From DATJZH01 sp052146815 (lineage in GTDB: Bacteria > Actinomycetota > Actinomycetes > Streptosporangiales > Streptosporangiaceae), in contig JBKQMG010000105.1 of the NCBI GenBank assembly GCA_052146815.1, positions 4,140 to 68,139 on the forward strand: DNA of 64,000 nucleotides. The letters are read 5' to 3'. The position numbers and the translations under genes are program-made. Positions 53,655 to 61,654 of the stretch are shown here, piece after piece; the stretch's first letter is position 1, and every line of letters starts with the position of its first letter. The notes beneath the pieces are model-generated. The model made no database searches and was not told where the DNA came from. It saw only the letters and a list, made by a program, of their open reading frames with translations.

Positions 53655-54570
53655 GCGCGGGAAGGCGCCGCTGTCACCCGGCGCAGCGCCGGGCAGGCCC
53701 GGTGCGGACGCGGGCGCGGGGCGCCTCGGCGTCCGCAAGACCTACAAGCTGTACATCGGCGGCGCGTTTCCCCGGTCGGAGTCGGGCCGGTCCTACCCGG
53801 CGCACGGGCCGGGCGGCACGCTGCTCGCTTATGCGGCGCAGGCCTCGCGCAAGGATGCGCGCGACGGCGTCACGGCGGCGCGCGGTGCCTTCGGGAAATG
53901 GTCGGGCGCGACCGCCTACAACCGCGGCCAGGTTCTTTACCGGGTGGCCGAGATGCTGGAGGGCCGCGCGGCGCAGTTCGCCGCTGAAGTCGCCGCGGCC
54001 GAGGGCGCCTCCGACGCGGCGGCCTGGCAGCAGGTGACGGCGGCCATCGACCGCTGGGTCTGGTATGCGGGCTGGTCGGACAAGATCGCCCAGGTGGCGG
54101 GCGCGGCTAATCCGGTCGCCGGGCCGTACTTCAACTTCAGCATGCCGGAGCCGGCCGGCGTGGTGGCGGTCATCGCCCCCGCGCGCTCCAGCCTGCTCGG
54201 CCTGGTCAGCGCGCTCGCGCCGGTGATCGCGACCGGCAACACGGCCGTCGTCGCAGCCAGCGAGAGCCGCCCGCTGCCGGCGGTGACCCTGACCGAGGTG
54301 CTGGCCACCTCCGACCTGCCGGCCGGCGTGGTGAACATGCTCACCGGCCGGACGGCCGAGCTCGCGCCGGTCCTGGCCGGTCACATGGACGTCAACGCGA
54401 TCGACCTGACCGGCGCCGACCCGGCCGCCCGCGCGGAGCTGGAGCGGCTGGCCGCGGGAAACGTCAAGCGGGTGTTCGCCGGCGGCACGGACTGGGCGGC
54501 TGACCCCGGCACCGCGCGGCTGCTGGCCTTCCTGGAAACCAAGACCGTCTGGCACCCGGTCGGAATCTAG
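53647..54570 (+). CDS. Short aldehyde-dehydrogenase-like protein without catalytic domain
   Basis: The 307-residue product matches only the N-terminal, coenzyme-binding part of ALDH: YKLYIGGAFPRSESGRSY, FGKWSGATAYNRGQVLYRVAEML, GVVAVIAPARSSLLGLVSALAPVIATGN. The catalytic Glu and Cys regions are absent, and the PWNFP motif is changed to APARS. It begins inside the last codons of the active ALDH gene. Such a pair suggests a paralogous partner subunit, a scaffold, or a regulatory chain. It does not look broken: the frame is open and the end is clean. Confidence 0.8.
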   Translation: MPERGKAPLSPGAAPGRPGADAGAGRLGVRKTYKLYIGGAFPRSESGRSYPAHGPGGTLLAYAAQASRKDARDGVTAARGAFGKWSGATAYNRGQVLYRVAEMLEGRAAQFAAEVAAAEGASDAAAWQQVTAAIDRWVWYAGWSDKIAQVAGAANPVAGPYFNFSMPEPAGVVAVIAPARSSLLGLVSALAPVIATGNTAVVAASESRPLPAVTLTEVLATSDLPAGVVNMLTGRTAELAPVLAGHMDVNAIDLTGADPAARAELERLAAGNVKRVFAGGTDWAADPGTARLLAFLETKTVWHPVGI

Positions 54571-54769
54571 GCCGGCCGCCGTGGCCCGGACCAGGCGGCG
54601 GGCCTGCGTGCGGCGCTGCGTACGTCAGGGTCGCAGTCGCTGGAGATGCCGAGCGTCGACCCGGCCTCGCGCCGGTGCCCAGAAGCCCGGCGCCGAGGAG
54701 CATGACCCCTGCGGTCGCGGCGAGCCCGGCACCGCGGCCGAGATGTGCGATGTGCGTGCGCAGTCCCAC
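54464..54769 (-). CDS. Doubtful small exported protein, partly antisense to the ALDH-like gene
   Basis: A GTG at 54769 follows GAAAGGACATCA and opens a 101-codon frame beginning VGLRTHIAHLGRGAGLAATA with a hydrophobic segment (AGLAATAGVMLLGAGLLGTG). The N-terminal half looks like a signal or TM helix. The C-terminal half overlaps the ALDH-like gene antisense and is Pro/Arg-rich, as expected of noise. The gap 54571-54877 contains nothing else I can support except an AT-rich patch at 54855-54880. Confidence 0.3.
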   Translation of the reverse strand: MGLRTHIAHLGRGAGLAATAGVMLLGAGLLGTGARPGRRSASPATATLTYAAPHAGPPPGPGHGGRPRFRPGARRSWFPGRPAAARCRGQPPSPCRRRTPA

Positions 54770-54877
54770 TGATGTCCTTTCTGCACGCGGGGCTCCCCGC
54801 GTCGCAGCGGACATTACGCCGCCTGCCTTTCCGGCCAGGGTGGCAAAGTGTCCTGAATAGTAATTTTTACGGCGTAG

Positions 54878-55330
54878 TTAGGACACATGCAGGGTCAGTG
54901 TGTCGGCAACGCACGCCGCGCGCTTCTGCCCTTCGACCTCGACCGTCACGCGGGCGCTGGCCAGTTGTCCGAGCGGCGTATTGCGGACGTCGCTCGGGGT
55001 GGCGCCGGCCCGGATACGCGATCCCGTGGGCACCGGGCTGGGGAAGCGGACGCGGTCCAGGCCGCAGTTGACGGCCATGGTCAGGTTGTCGATCCGGTAG
55101 ATCTCCGCCATGAGGACCGGCAGCATGGCCAGCGTCAGGTAGCCGTGCGCGATCGTCGTCCCGAACGGGCCTGCCGCGGCCCGCTCAGGGTCCACAGGAA
55201 TCCACTGGTGATCGCCGGTGGCCCCGGCGAAGGCGCTGACCTGCGCCTGCGTGACCTCATGCCAGTCGCTGTAGCCGAGGTGCTCGCCCTTGGCCGCGGC
55301 GAACTCCTCAAGGCTGCTGAAGCTCCGCAG
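54878..55330 (-). CDS. MaoC-like hotdog-fold dehydratase with CTG start and altered active site
   Basis: Family alignment from memory places the start at CTG 55330 (LRSFSSLEEFAAAKGEHLGY), giving the standard 150 residues. The first ordinary start (GTG 55195) would delete the front third of the fold. Downstream sequence GPFGTTIAHGYLTLAMLP and NCGLDRVRFPSPVP are classic for the single-domain MaoC group. The catalytic dyad D-x4-H appears as D40-HQWI-P45: the His is Pro (codon CCT). It could be a non-catalytic hotdog or a degraded gene. Confidence 0.75.
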   Translation of the reverse strand: MRSFSSLEEFAAAKGEHLGYSDWHEVTQAQVSAFAGATGDHQWIPVDPERAAAGPFGTTIAHGYLTLAMLPVLMAEIYRIDNLTMAVNCGLDRVRFPSPVPTGSRIRAGATPSDVRNTPLGQLASARVTVEVEGQKRAACVADTLTLHVS

Positions 55331-55340
55331 GTCGCCCGGC

Positions 55341-55982
55341 CTAGATCTCGCCGAAGAGCCGGTCGCCGGCGTCGCCGAGGCCCGGCACGATGTATCCCTT
55401 GTCGTTCAGCTGACGGTCCAGCGCCCCGGTCACCACCCGGATAGGCACCGGCAGGCTGTCCGGGAAGGCCGCCTCCAGTCGCGCGAGTCCTTCGGGCGCG
55501 GCCAGCAGGCAGATCGCGGTGACCGTCGCCGCTCCGCGGGAGAGGAGCATCCCAATCACTGTCTCCAGCGTGCCGCCGGTCGCCAGCATCGGGTCCAGGA
55601 CGAACGCGTCGCGCCCGGTCAGGTCAGCCGGCAGCCGGGTGGCATAGGTGGAGGCCTCCAGCGTCTGCTCGTCCCGGATCAGCCCGATGAAACCGACATC
55701 GGCCCTGGGCAGCAGCCGGGCCATGCCGTCGAGCATTCCGATGCCGGCCCGCAGGATGGGAATCACCAGCGGTACGGGGCGTGCCAGCTTGACCCCGTCG
55801 GCCGGCCCGAGCGGCGTCTGCACGGAAACATGCTCCACCCGGATATGCCGGGTCGCCTCGTAGGCCAGCAGGGTGACCAGCTCATCGGTGAGCCTGCGGA
55901 AGGTCGGGGTCTCGGTCTCGACGTCGCGGAGCGTCGTGAGCTTGTGCGTGACGAGCGGATGATCGGCTACCAGCGTCTGCAT
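55341..55982 (-). CDS. upp: Uracil phosphoribosyltransferase
   Basis: The 213-residue enzyme has the PRPP loop LDPMLATGGT, uracil-site DKGYIVPGLGDAGDR and RAGIGMLDG near residue 90. It recycles uracil released by pyrimidine nucleoside phosphorylase to UMP. Its end lies 10 bases before the MaoC start, so they may be co-transcribed. Confidence 0.96.
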   Translation of the reverse strand: MQTLVADHPLVTHKLTTLRDVETETPTFRRLTDELVTLLAYEATRHIRVEHVSVQTPLGPADGVKLARPVPLVIPILRAGIGMLDGMARLLPRADVGFIGLIRDEQTLEASTYATRLPADLTGRDAFVLDPMLATGGTLETVIGMLLSRGAATVTAICLLAAPEGLARLEAAFPDSLPVPIRVVTGALDRQLNDKGYIVPGLGDAGDRLFGEI

Positions 55983-55990
55983 GATCCTCA

Positions 55991-56028
55991 GTCTGGCATC
56001 AGGCGCACGAGTCTGGCATCAGGCGCAC
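55991..56028. repeat. 18-bp direct repeat upstream of upp
   Basis: GTCTGGCATCAGGCGCAC occurs at 55991-56008 and 56011-56028, period 20. It lies immediately upstream of the upp start in its promoter region. It could be slippage or a duplicated regulatory element. Confidence 0.8.
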
Positions 56029-56061
56029 CCCGATGGGCCGCCTGCCGATTTGCGGCGGCGG

Positions 56062-56298
56062 TCACTGGCCGGCTCCTGGCTCGTCCGGCCTCGGGAAGCC
56101 GTGCCGCGGCCGGTACCAGGTGGCGGTGCAGCCGTCCGCGCCGCAGCGGACCCACAGGTGCCCGCGGCCGGGATGTTCGTAGGCGCCGGGACAGTCGCAC
56201 GGCATCCACCCGACGATGACCCGGCCTGGTCCCCACGGATGCCCGGCCAGGCAGGCCACCGGATAGCGCCACCAGTCAGGGCGGTGAACATCAGGCAT
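56062..56298 (-). CDS. Small cysteine-containing protein, possible zinc ribbon
   Basis: From ATG 56298, with AGGGG upstream, the product has 78 residues starting MPDVHRPDWWRYPVACLAGH. Cysteines occur in VACLAG, PCDCPGAY, VRCGADGC, with Trp/Tyr-rich surroundings (TATWYRPRHGF). Two CxC/CxxxxC pairs could hold a metal. I do not recognise a named family. It lies between upp and the broken dehydrogenase. Confidence 0.55.
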   Translation of the reverse strand: MPDVHRPDWWRYPVACLAGHPWGPGRVIVGWMPCDCPGAYEHPGRGHLWVRCGADGCTATWYRPRHGFPRPDEPGAGQ

Positions 56299-56439
56299 GC
56301 CCCTCAGTAGAACATAGATTCGTTTCGAGGTGCCCGGCAAGGCCCGTTAGGCTCGTCAGCTACCCGCAGGCCATCGCGATGACGGGCAGCGTTCGGGCTG
56401 CGCGGTTCCCGTCGGATCTTTGCTGTGCACCGGCCGCGG

Positions 56440-56880
56440 ATGGGGAGGCCGCGGGCCGCCCCGAGCTGACTGGCGATCCGGGCCGCGAACTGCCCCGCCG
56501 GCCCGAGACCGAGCACGGCGAGCGTCCCGCCTTCGGGGACGTTGGCGTAGGCGACGGCCTGGTAGGCGGTGGGCAGGATGTCGGACAGGTACAGGATCGG
56601 ACAGGTACAGGAACTGCTCGTCCGGCGTGTCATGCGGGATCTTGATCGGCCCGAACTGAGCCCGCGGCACCCGCAGGTACTGCGCCTGGCCGCCGGGCAC
56701 TGACCCGTAGAGCGAGGTGTAGCCGAAGAGCGCGGTTCCCTTGCCCTGCTCACGGATCTGGGTGGTCTCGCACTGGGCGAACATCCCGCGGCTGCACATC
56801 CAGCACGATCCGCAGGAGATGTTGAAGGGGACGACGACGCGGTCGCCGGGCCGCAGGCCGGTGATCCCGGTCCAGTGATC
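56440..56880 (-). pseudogene. Broken zinc-dependent alcohol dehydrogenase
   Basis: Reading leftward, one frame encodes GITGLRPGDRVVVPFN, a cysteine-rich stretch (SCGSCWMCSRGMFAQC) and LFGYTSLYGSVPGGQAQYLR. The frame then breaks inside LYLSD. A second frame resumes with LYLSDILPTAYQAV and the NAD motif LGLGPAGQ. The break is a perfect 16-bp tandem duplication (56581-56612). The N-terminal third and the C-terminal third of the roughly 390-residue family are missing. It resembles glutathione-dependent formaldehyde dehydrogenase-like proteins. The surrounding 56299-57063 holds no other gene. Confidence 0.8.
56581..56612. repeat. 16-bp perfect tandem duplication breaking the dehydrogenase frame
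   Basis: TCGGACAGGTACAGGA occurs at 56581-56596 and again at 56597-56612. Removing one copy joins the two dehydrogenase frames exactly at LYLSDILPTA. It is therefore the frameshifting event. Confidence 0.95.
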
Positions 56881-57063
56881 CGCCGCCCAACCATCACGCC
56901 GCTGCGAATCCCGGCGCCCGGCCGCGACTGCGTGCTTGCACGCGACACGCCGAGGGCAGCGGATCGCGGGAACTGTCGCAGTCGGCCGCCATGATGAAAA
57001 GCGTCACGATGGCCCGGCAGGCACGGCGGGCCCCGGTCTCTCCGAGGAGCTCATGGCACGCCG

Positions 57064-58329
57064 ATGCGACTGATCCATACCTCGGACTGGCACCTCGGGC
57101 GCACCCTGCATGGCGAGACCCTGCTGGACCATCAGGCCGCGTTCCTGGAGTGGCTCCTGGCGGAGTCAGTGCGCCACGGGGCGGATGCCGTCGTGGTGGC
57201 GGGAGATGTCTATGACCGGGCGGTGCCGTCCACCGACGCCGTGACCATCCTGGACCGGGCGCTGCACGGTTTCGCCAGGGCGCGCATTCCGGTACTCATG
57301 ACCAGCGGTAACCATGACTCGGCGGTGCGGCTCGGCTTCGGCGCCCGGCTCAGCGAGCTGGCCGGCATTCATCTGCGCACCTGCGTGCCCGACATTGCCC
57401 GGCCCGTGATCCTGCGTGATTCCTTCGGAGAGGTAGCCCTTTACGGCATCCCCTACCTGCTGCCGGACGCGGTCATGACTGAGCTCGGCGCGGAGCGCTC
57501 GCACACCTCGGTGCTGGCCGCGGCGGCGGCGCTGATCCGTGAGGACGCGGCCGCCCGCGGGATCGGCCGTGTCGTGGTCGCGGCACACGCCTTCGTGACG
57601 GGCGGCGAGGTATCAGATTCCGAACGGGATATCCGCGTCGGTGGCATCGGCGACGCGCCGGCCTCGGTCTTCGCCGGTTTCACCTACGTGGCGCTGGGTC
57701 ATCTGCACGGGGCGCAGCAGATCGCGCCAGGCGCGACTTTAACGGCCAGCACGCCTCTGACTGGCGGCACGGATCTCGCCATCGCGACGGATCTCGCCAT
57801 CGCGACGGATCTCGCTGGCGCAACGGACCTCGTAGCAAGGACCGTGATCCGCTACTGCGGCTCGCCGCTGGCTTTCTCGTTCTCCGAGCGCCGCCACGTC
57901 AAGTCCGTCACGCTGACCGAGATCGACGGGACCGGGCAGGTGGTGACGACCGCGCTCGCCGCCCCGGTGCCGAGGCCGCTGCGCGAGGTCCGGGGGAGGC
58001 TTGCTGAACTGCTCAGCCGGGCCGACGGCGACCTCGCCGAACTGGCGGACTCATGGGTCAAGGCCGTCCTGACCGACACCGTGCGGCCGGCCGCGCCGAT
58101 GGAGCGGCTGCGGGAGAAATGGCCGCACACTATTGCCCTGGACTTCGCCCCTGATGGCGGGCTCGCCGCCGCGGACGCGGATCTGGGCCGCCTGGCCCAG
58201 ACCGCTGATCCGGTCGAGATCTGCGCGATGTTCGTCGGGTTCGCCAGCGGCGGCGAGCCGGACGAGCCGCAGCGAGCGATCCTGCGCGATGCGGTGGAAG
58301 CGGCACAGCACGCGGCCGCGGGGGCCTGA
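57064..58329 (+). CDS. sbcD: Exonuclease SbcD
   Basis: The 421-residue Mre11-family nuclease has all phosphoesterase motifs: TSDWHLGR, AGDVYDRA, TSGNHD, AHAF and GHLHG. It forms the SbcCD complex that opens DNA hairpins and processes double-strand ends. Between GHLHG and YCGSPLAFSF there is an insert of about 25 residues built from a decaying six-residue repeat (TDLAIA), encoded by an 18-bp array at 57769-57840. The GAGGAG box fits a short out-of-frame ATG at 57052 better than the sbcD start, so the start may be coupled to a mini-leader. Confidence 0.95.
   Translation: MRLIHTSDWHLGRTLHGETLLDHQAAFLEWLLAESVRHGADAVVVAGDVYDRAVPSTDAVTILDRALHGFARARIPVLMTSGNHDSAVRLGFGARLSELAGIHLRTCVPDIARPVILRDSFGEVALYGIPYLLPDAVMTELGAERSHTSVLAAAAALIREDAAARGIGRVVVAAHAFVTGGEVSDSERDIRVGGIGDAPASVFAGFTYVALGHLHGAQQIAPGATLTASTPLTGGTDLAIATDLAIATDLAGATDLVARTVIRYCGSPLAFSFSERRHVKSVTLTEIDGTGQVVTTALAAPVPRPLREVRGRLAELLSRADGDLAELADSWVKAVLTDTVRPAAPMERLREKWPHTIALDFAPDGGLAAADADLGRLAQTADPVEICAMFVGFASGGEPDEPQRAILRDAVEAAQHAAAGA
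57769..57840. repeat. 18-bp tandem array in sbcD (four units)
   Basis: Units begin at 57769, 57787, 57805 and 57823. The first two are identical (ACGGATCTCGCCATCGCG); the third and fourth have diverged. Each adds six residues, so copy number changes keep the frame. Confidence 0.95.
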
Positions 58330-61301
58330 TGCGGCTGCACAGCCTGGACCTCCGGGCTTTCGGCCCCTATGCCACCGCGCAGCACATCGACTTCGACCGG
58401 CTGGCCGGCAGCGGGCTGTTCCTGCTGGAGGGACCAACCGGCGCCGGCAAGACCACTATCCTCGACGCGATCACATTCGCCCTCTACGGCGGCCTGGCCG
58501 GGGACGACCGGCTGCACTCAGATTTCGCCGCGCCCGAGGTGGAGCCCTCGGTCACGGTCGAGTTCACCCTCGGCGGCGTCCGTTACCGGATCAGCCGGAC
58601 GCCTGAGCACAAGCGGCCCAAGAAGCGCGGCGGGGGATTCACGACCGAGCCCATGCGCGTGCATCTGCAGCGGCTTGAGAACGGCAGCTGGTCCAGTCTG
58701 TCGTCGAACAAGGCCGAGGCGGCCGACCTGATCGCCGAGAAGGTCGGGCTCGACCGGGAGCAGTTCACCCAGGTCATGCTGCTGCCGCAAGGTGAGTTCG
58801 CCAAGTTCCTGCGCTGCGGCGATGACGACCGGCGCGCCGTGCTGACCAGGCTATTCGGCACGCAGCTTTACGACCGCATCACCGATGAGCTTGATCGCGG
58901 CCGCGCCGAGGCGGTCGCGGCGCGTCAGGAAGCCGATGCAGCGATCCGCGCCGCCGTCTGCGCGGCGGCCGAGGCCGCGGGACTCGATCCGCAGGACCGG
59001 GGTGACCTGCTGGCGCTGACCGCCGCCGACCGCGGCGTCCGGTGCAAGCAGCTCGGCGAGGAGCTTGCCGCCACGGCCGCGCTCAGCGCCGACGCCCTGG
59101 AGCTGGCAGGCGGCCAGGTGACGGCGGCACTGGCGGCGCACGAGCAGGCCAGCCAGCGGGCCGCGCTGATGACCAGGCTGACCGACGCGCTGGCCAGGCT
59201 GGCCGGGCATGAGCGCGGCCGCGCGGACCACGAAAGCCGGGCGGCCGAGCTGGCCGGCGGCCGCCGGGCTGAGCCAGTGCGGCCCCTGCTTGAGGTGCTG
59301 GCCGAGGCCGAGGCCGCGGCGCTGAGCGCCCGCGAGGAGCTGCTGCGCGTGGTTCCCGCCCCGGGCGATGACATGCTGACCGGGCGAGGCGGCCCGCAGG
59401 CCGCCGCGCGCGGCGAGGCGGCGGAGGCAGAGGCCGCGTTGCTGCAGCCGCTCGCAGCAGCCGAAGAGCAGCTGCCCGGCCGTGAAGCCGCGCTCAGTGC
59501 CCTCGTGATCGCCGCCGCCAAGGCCGCGGACCTCGTCGCTTCCCTTGAGGCGCGCAGGCTGGACCTGCCCGAGCGGATTACCACGGCAGAAATCCGGCTG
59601 GCGTCGGCGCAGGCCGGCGCCGCGGACTTGACGGCCATCTGCCAGCAGCAGGAAATGATCGCAGGGCAGAGCGAGGCGGCGAGCCGGCTGGCCGAGCTCG
59701 AGCCCGTGCTGGCGGCAACGGACGCGGCGCGCCACGAGGCCGTCGATGCTCATCAGCACCTGGTCGATGAGCATCAGCGCGCGATGGACGCCCGGCTGGC
59801 CGGGATCGCCGCCGAGCTGGCCGCGGAGCTTGCCGATGGCCACGCATGCCCGGTCTGCGGGGCGACGGCGCACCCGGCCCCGGCGGAGCATGGCGGTGTC
59901 GTCGTGACGGCCGGGGACGTGGCGGCAGCCCTGGAGCGGCGTGACGCCGCGGCGGCTGCCCGTGACCGCGCGCAGGCCGAGCACGATAAGCTGCTCAGTG
60001 ACGTAACCGCCGTCCGCGCACTGGCAGCCGGCGGCTCGGCGGCCGCCCTGGCTGCCGAGGCTGCCTCGCTGGCGGCGCATCGCTCGGCAGCGAGGCAGGC
60101 GGCAGCCGACGTGCCGGCCCTCAAATCTGACCTGGCGGATCTGCGGGCGGAGCAGGAGCAGCTCAGCGACGACCTGGTGCGTGCCGCCGCGGAGCAAGCG
60201 GCCGCGCAGGGCAGGGCGGCCGCCGCGATCGCCGATCTGGCGGCCCTGCGCGGGCAGCTTGGCGACGCCGCGGACGGGCATCCGTCGGTGGCGGCCCGGC
60301 AGCGCGCCCTGCGGGCGTCAGCCGAAACCGATCGCGCCGTGGCCGCCGTTCTCGATGACCTCGCCGCTGCCCTTGCCGCCGCCGGCCGCGCGCGCGATCG
60401 CGCCGCCGCCGAGGCACTTGCGCGCGGCTTCGCCTCGCTTGAGCTGGCCAGGACCGCGGTGCTGAGCCCGGGGCAGCAAACGGCCCTTGAGGAGCAGGTG
60501 GCGTCCTGGCGCTCGGCGCTGACCGCGCTGACATCCGCCGCCGAGGCCGGCGATCTGGCCGGCCTTAACCCCGCCGAGGCGGACCGGATGCACGCCGCCG
60601 CACGGCAGGCCGAAGACGCCCTGGTTCGTGCGCGCGAGGCGGAGCAGGAGGCGCGCACCGCCTGTCACGGCTGCGCAGCCAGAGCCGGGCGGTTCAGCGA
60701 GCGGCTGGCGGAGCTGTGCGACGCCGAGGAGCGCGCGGAGGCTCTACTGGTCGAGACCGGCCCCGTCGTATACCTGGCTGGCCTGGCCAAGGGCATGGAA
60801 GGCCACCACCGCGTCGCGCTGACCACCTATGTCCTGCGGCAGTGGTTCGAGCAGGTGGTGGCCGCAGCCAACGTCCGGCTGTCGGTGATGTCATCGGGCC
60901 GTTACGAGCTCAGGCGGACCGACGAGGGCCAGACCAGGCGGCAGCGCTCCGGGCTGACCTTGTCCGTGATCGACCGGCACACCGGCGAGGAACGCAGCCC
61001 CCGCTCGCTGTCGGGCGGGGAGACGTTCTACACCTCGCTGGCGCTGGCGCTCGGCCTGGCCGACGTCGTCAAGGCCGAGGCGGGGGGAGTGGACCTCGAT
61101 ACGCTGTTCATCGACGAGGGGTTCGGCTCCCTCGACGCCGAGACCCTGGACCAGGTGCTTGGCGTCATCGACGAGCTGCGTGATCGCGGCCGAGTGGTCG
61201 GCATCGTGAGCCACGTTGCCGACCTCAAGGACAGAGTGCCCGAGCGCCTTGAGGTGCGGCGCCGTGCCGACGGCTCGTCGGCCGTCAGGGTCGTCGCCTA
61301 G
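58329..61301 (+). CDS. sbcC: Exonuclease subunit SbcC (SMC-like ATPase)
   Basis: The 990-residue protein has Walker A GPTGAGKTT (35-43), the Q-loop HSDFAAPEVEPS, a long Ala-rich coiled coil on each side of a zinc hook (HACPVCGATAHP at about 508-519), the signature SLSGGETFYTSLALALGL and Walker B LFIDEGFGSLD. The start overlaps the sbcD stop by one base (TGATG). The coiled coil is extremely Ala-rich and low in complexity at the DNA level. Confidence 0.95.
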   Translation: MRLHSLDLRAFGPYATAQHIDFDRLAGSGLFLLEGPTGAGKTTILDAITFALYGGLAGDDRLHSDFAAPEVEPSVTVEFTLGGVRYRISRTPEHKRPKKRGGGFTTEPMRVHLQRLENGSWSSLSSNKAEAADLIAEKVGLDREQFTQVMLLPQGEFAKFLRCGDDDRRAVLTRLFGTQLYDRITDELDRGRAEAVAARQEADAAIRAAVCAAAEAAGLDPQDRGDLLALTAADRGVRCKQLGEELAATAALSADALELAGGQVTAALAAHEQASQRAALMTRLTDALARLAGHERGRADHESRAAELAGGRRAEPVRPLLEVLAEAEAAALSAREELLRVVPAPGDDMLTGRGGPQAAARGEAAEAEAALLQPLAAAEEQLPGREAALSALVIAAAKAADLVASLEARRLDLPERITTAEIRLASAQAGAADLTAICQQQEMIAGQSEAASRLAELEPVLAATDAARHEAVDAHQHLVDEHQRAMDARLAGIAAELAAELADGHACPVCGATAHPAPAEHGGVVVTAGDVAAALERRDAAAAARDRAQAEHDKLLSDVTAVRALAAGGSAAALAAEAASLAAHRSAARQAAADVPALKSDLADLRAEQEQLSDDLVRAAAEQAAAQGRAAAAIADLAALRGQLGDAADGHPSVAARQRALRASAETDRAVAAVLDDLAAALAAAGRARDRAAAEALARGFASLELARTAVLSPGQQTALEEQVASWRSALTALTSAAEAGDLAGLNPAEADRMHAAARQAEDALVRAREAEQEARTACHGCAARAGRFSERLAELCDAEERAEALLVETGPVVYLAGLAKGMEGHHRVALTTYVLRQWFEQVVAAANVRLSVMSSGRYELRRTDEGQTRRQRSGLTLSVIDRHTGEERSPRSLSGGETFYTSLALALGLADVVKAEAGGVDLDTLFIDEGFGSLDAETLDQVLGVIDELRDRGRVVGIVSHVADLKDRVPERLEVRRRADGSSAVRVVA

Positions 61302-61654
61302 CCGGCGGGCGCCGGGCCGAAGATCGAATCCCGCAGATCCACGATGGCCTGGTCAAGCTCATCAATCGCGTGGTAGACCTTTGCGGTCGCCCGGTGCTCG
61401 CCGAGCAGGCCCAGGGCGGCCTGCAGATCGAGGCCCGCGGCGAACAGCCGGCGGACCACGAGGTCAGTCAGGCCCTGGGCAATGCGCTCGTGATCCTCGG
61501 TCAGCCGCAAGACCATTTCTGCTGAATCGGTGGTCCGGCCGGATGCCAGCGGTTCGCCGGACGGGCTGCCGCCGGACTGCCTGAACTGATCAGCTGCCGG
61601 GTCCGTCAGCTGGCCGTCCCCGCAGGCGGTGGGGAACACCGAGCGCTGGCCCAT
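61298..61654 (-). CDS. Stand-alone histidine-kinase dimerisation-like protein lacking the phospho-His
   Basis: From ATG 61654, with AGGGAG upstream, the product has 118 residues. Residues 45-112 match the DHp/HisKA_3 domain of DevS-type kinases: TEDHERIAQ, LVVRRLFAAGLDLQ and HAIDELDQAIVDLRDSIF. The phosphoacceptor His, normally in DLHD, is Thr63 here (GLTD). No ATPase domain follows. The first 40 residues are disordered. It is convergent with sbcC, overlapping by 4 bases. It may dimerise with a true kinase; function unproved. Confidence 0.65.
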   Translation of the reverse strand: MGQRSVFPTACGDGQLTDPAADQFRQSGGSPSGEPLASGRTTDSAEMVLRLTEDHERIAQGLTDLVVRRLFAAGLDLQAALGLLGEHRATAKVYHAIDELDQAIVDLRDSIFGPAPAG

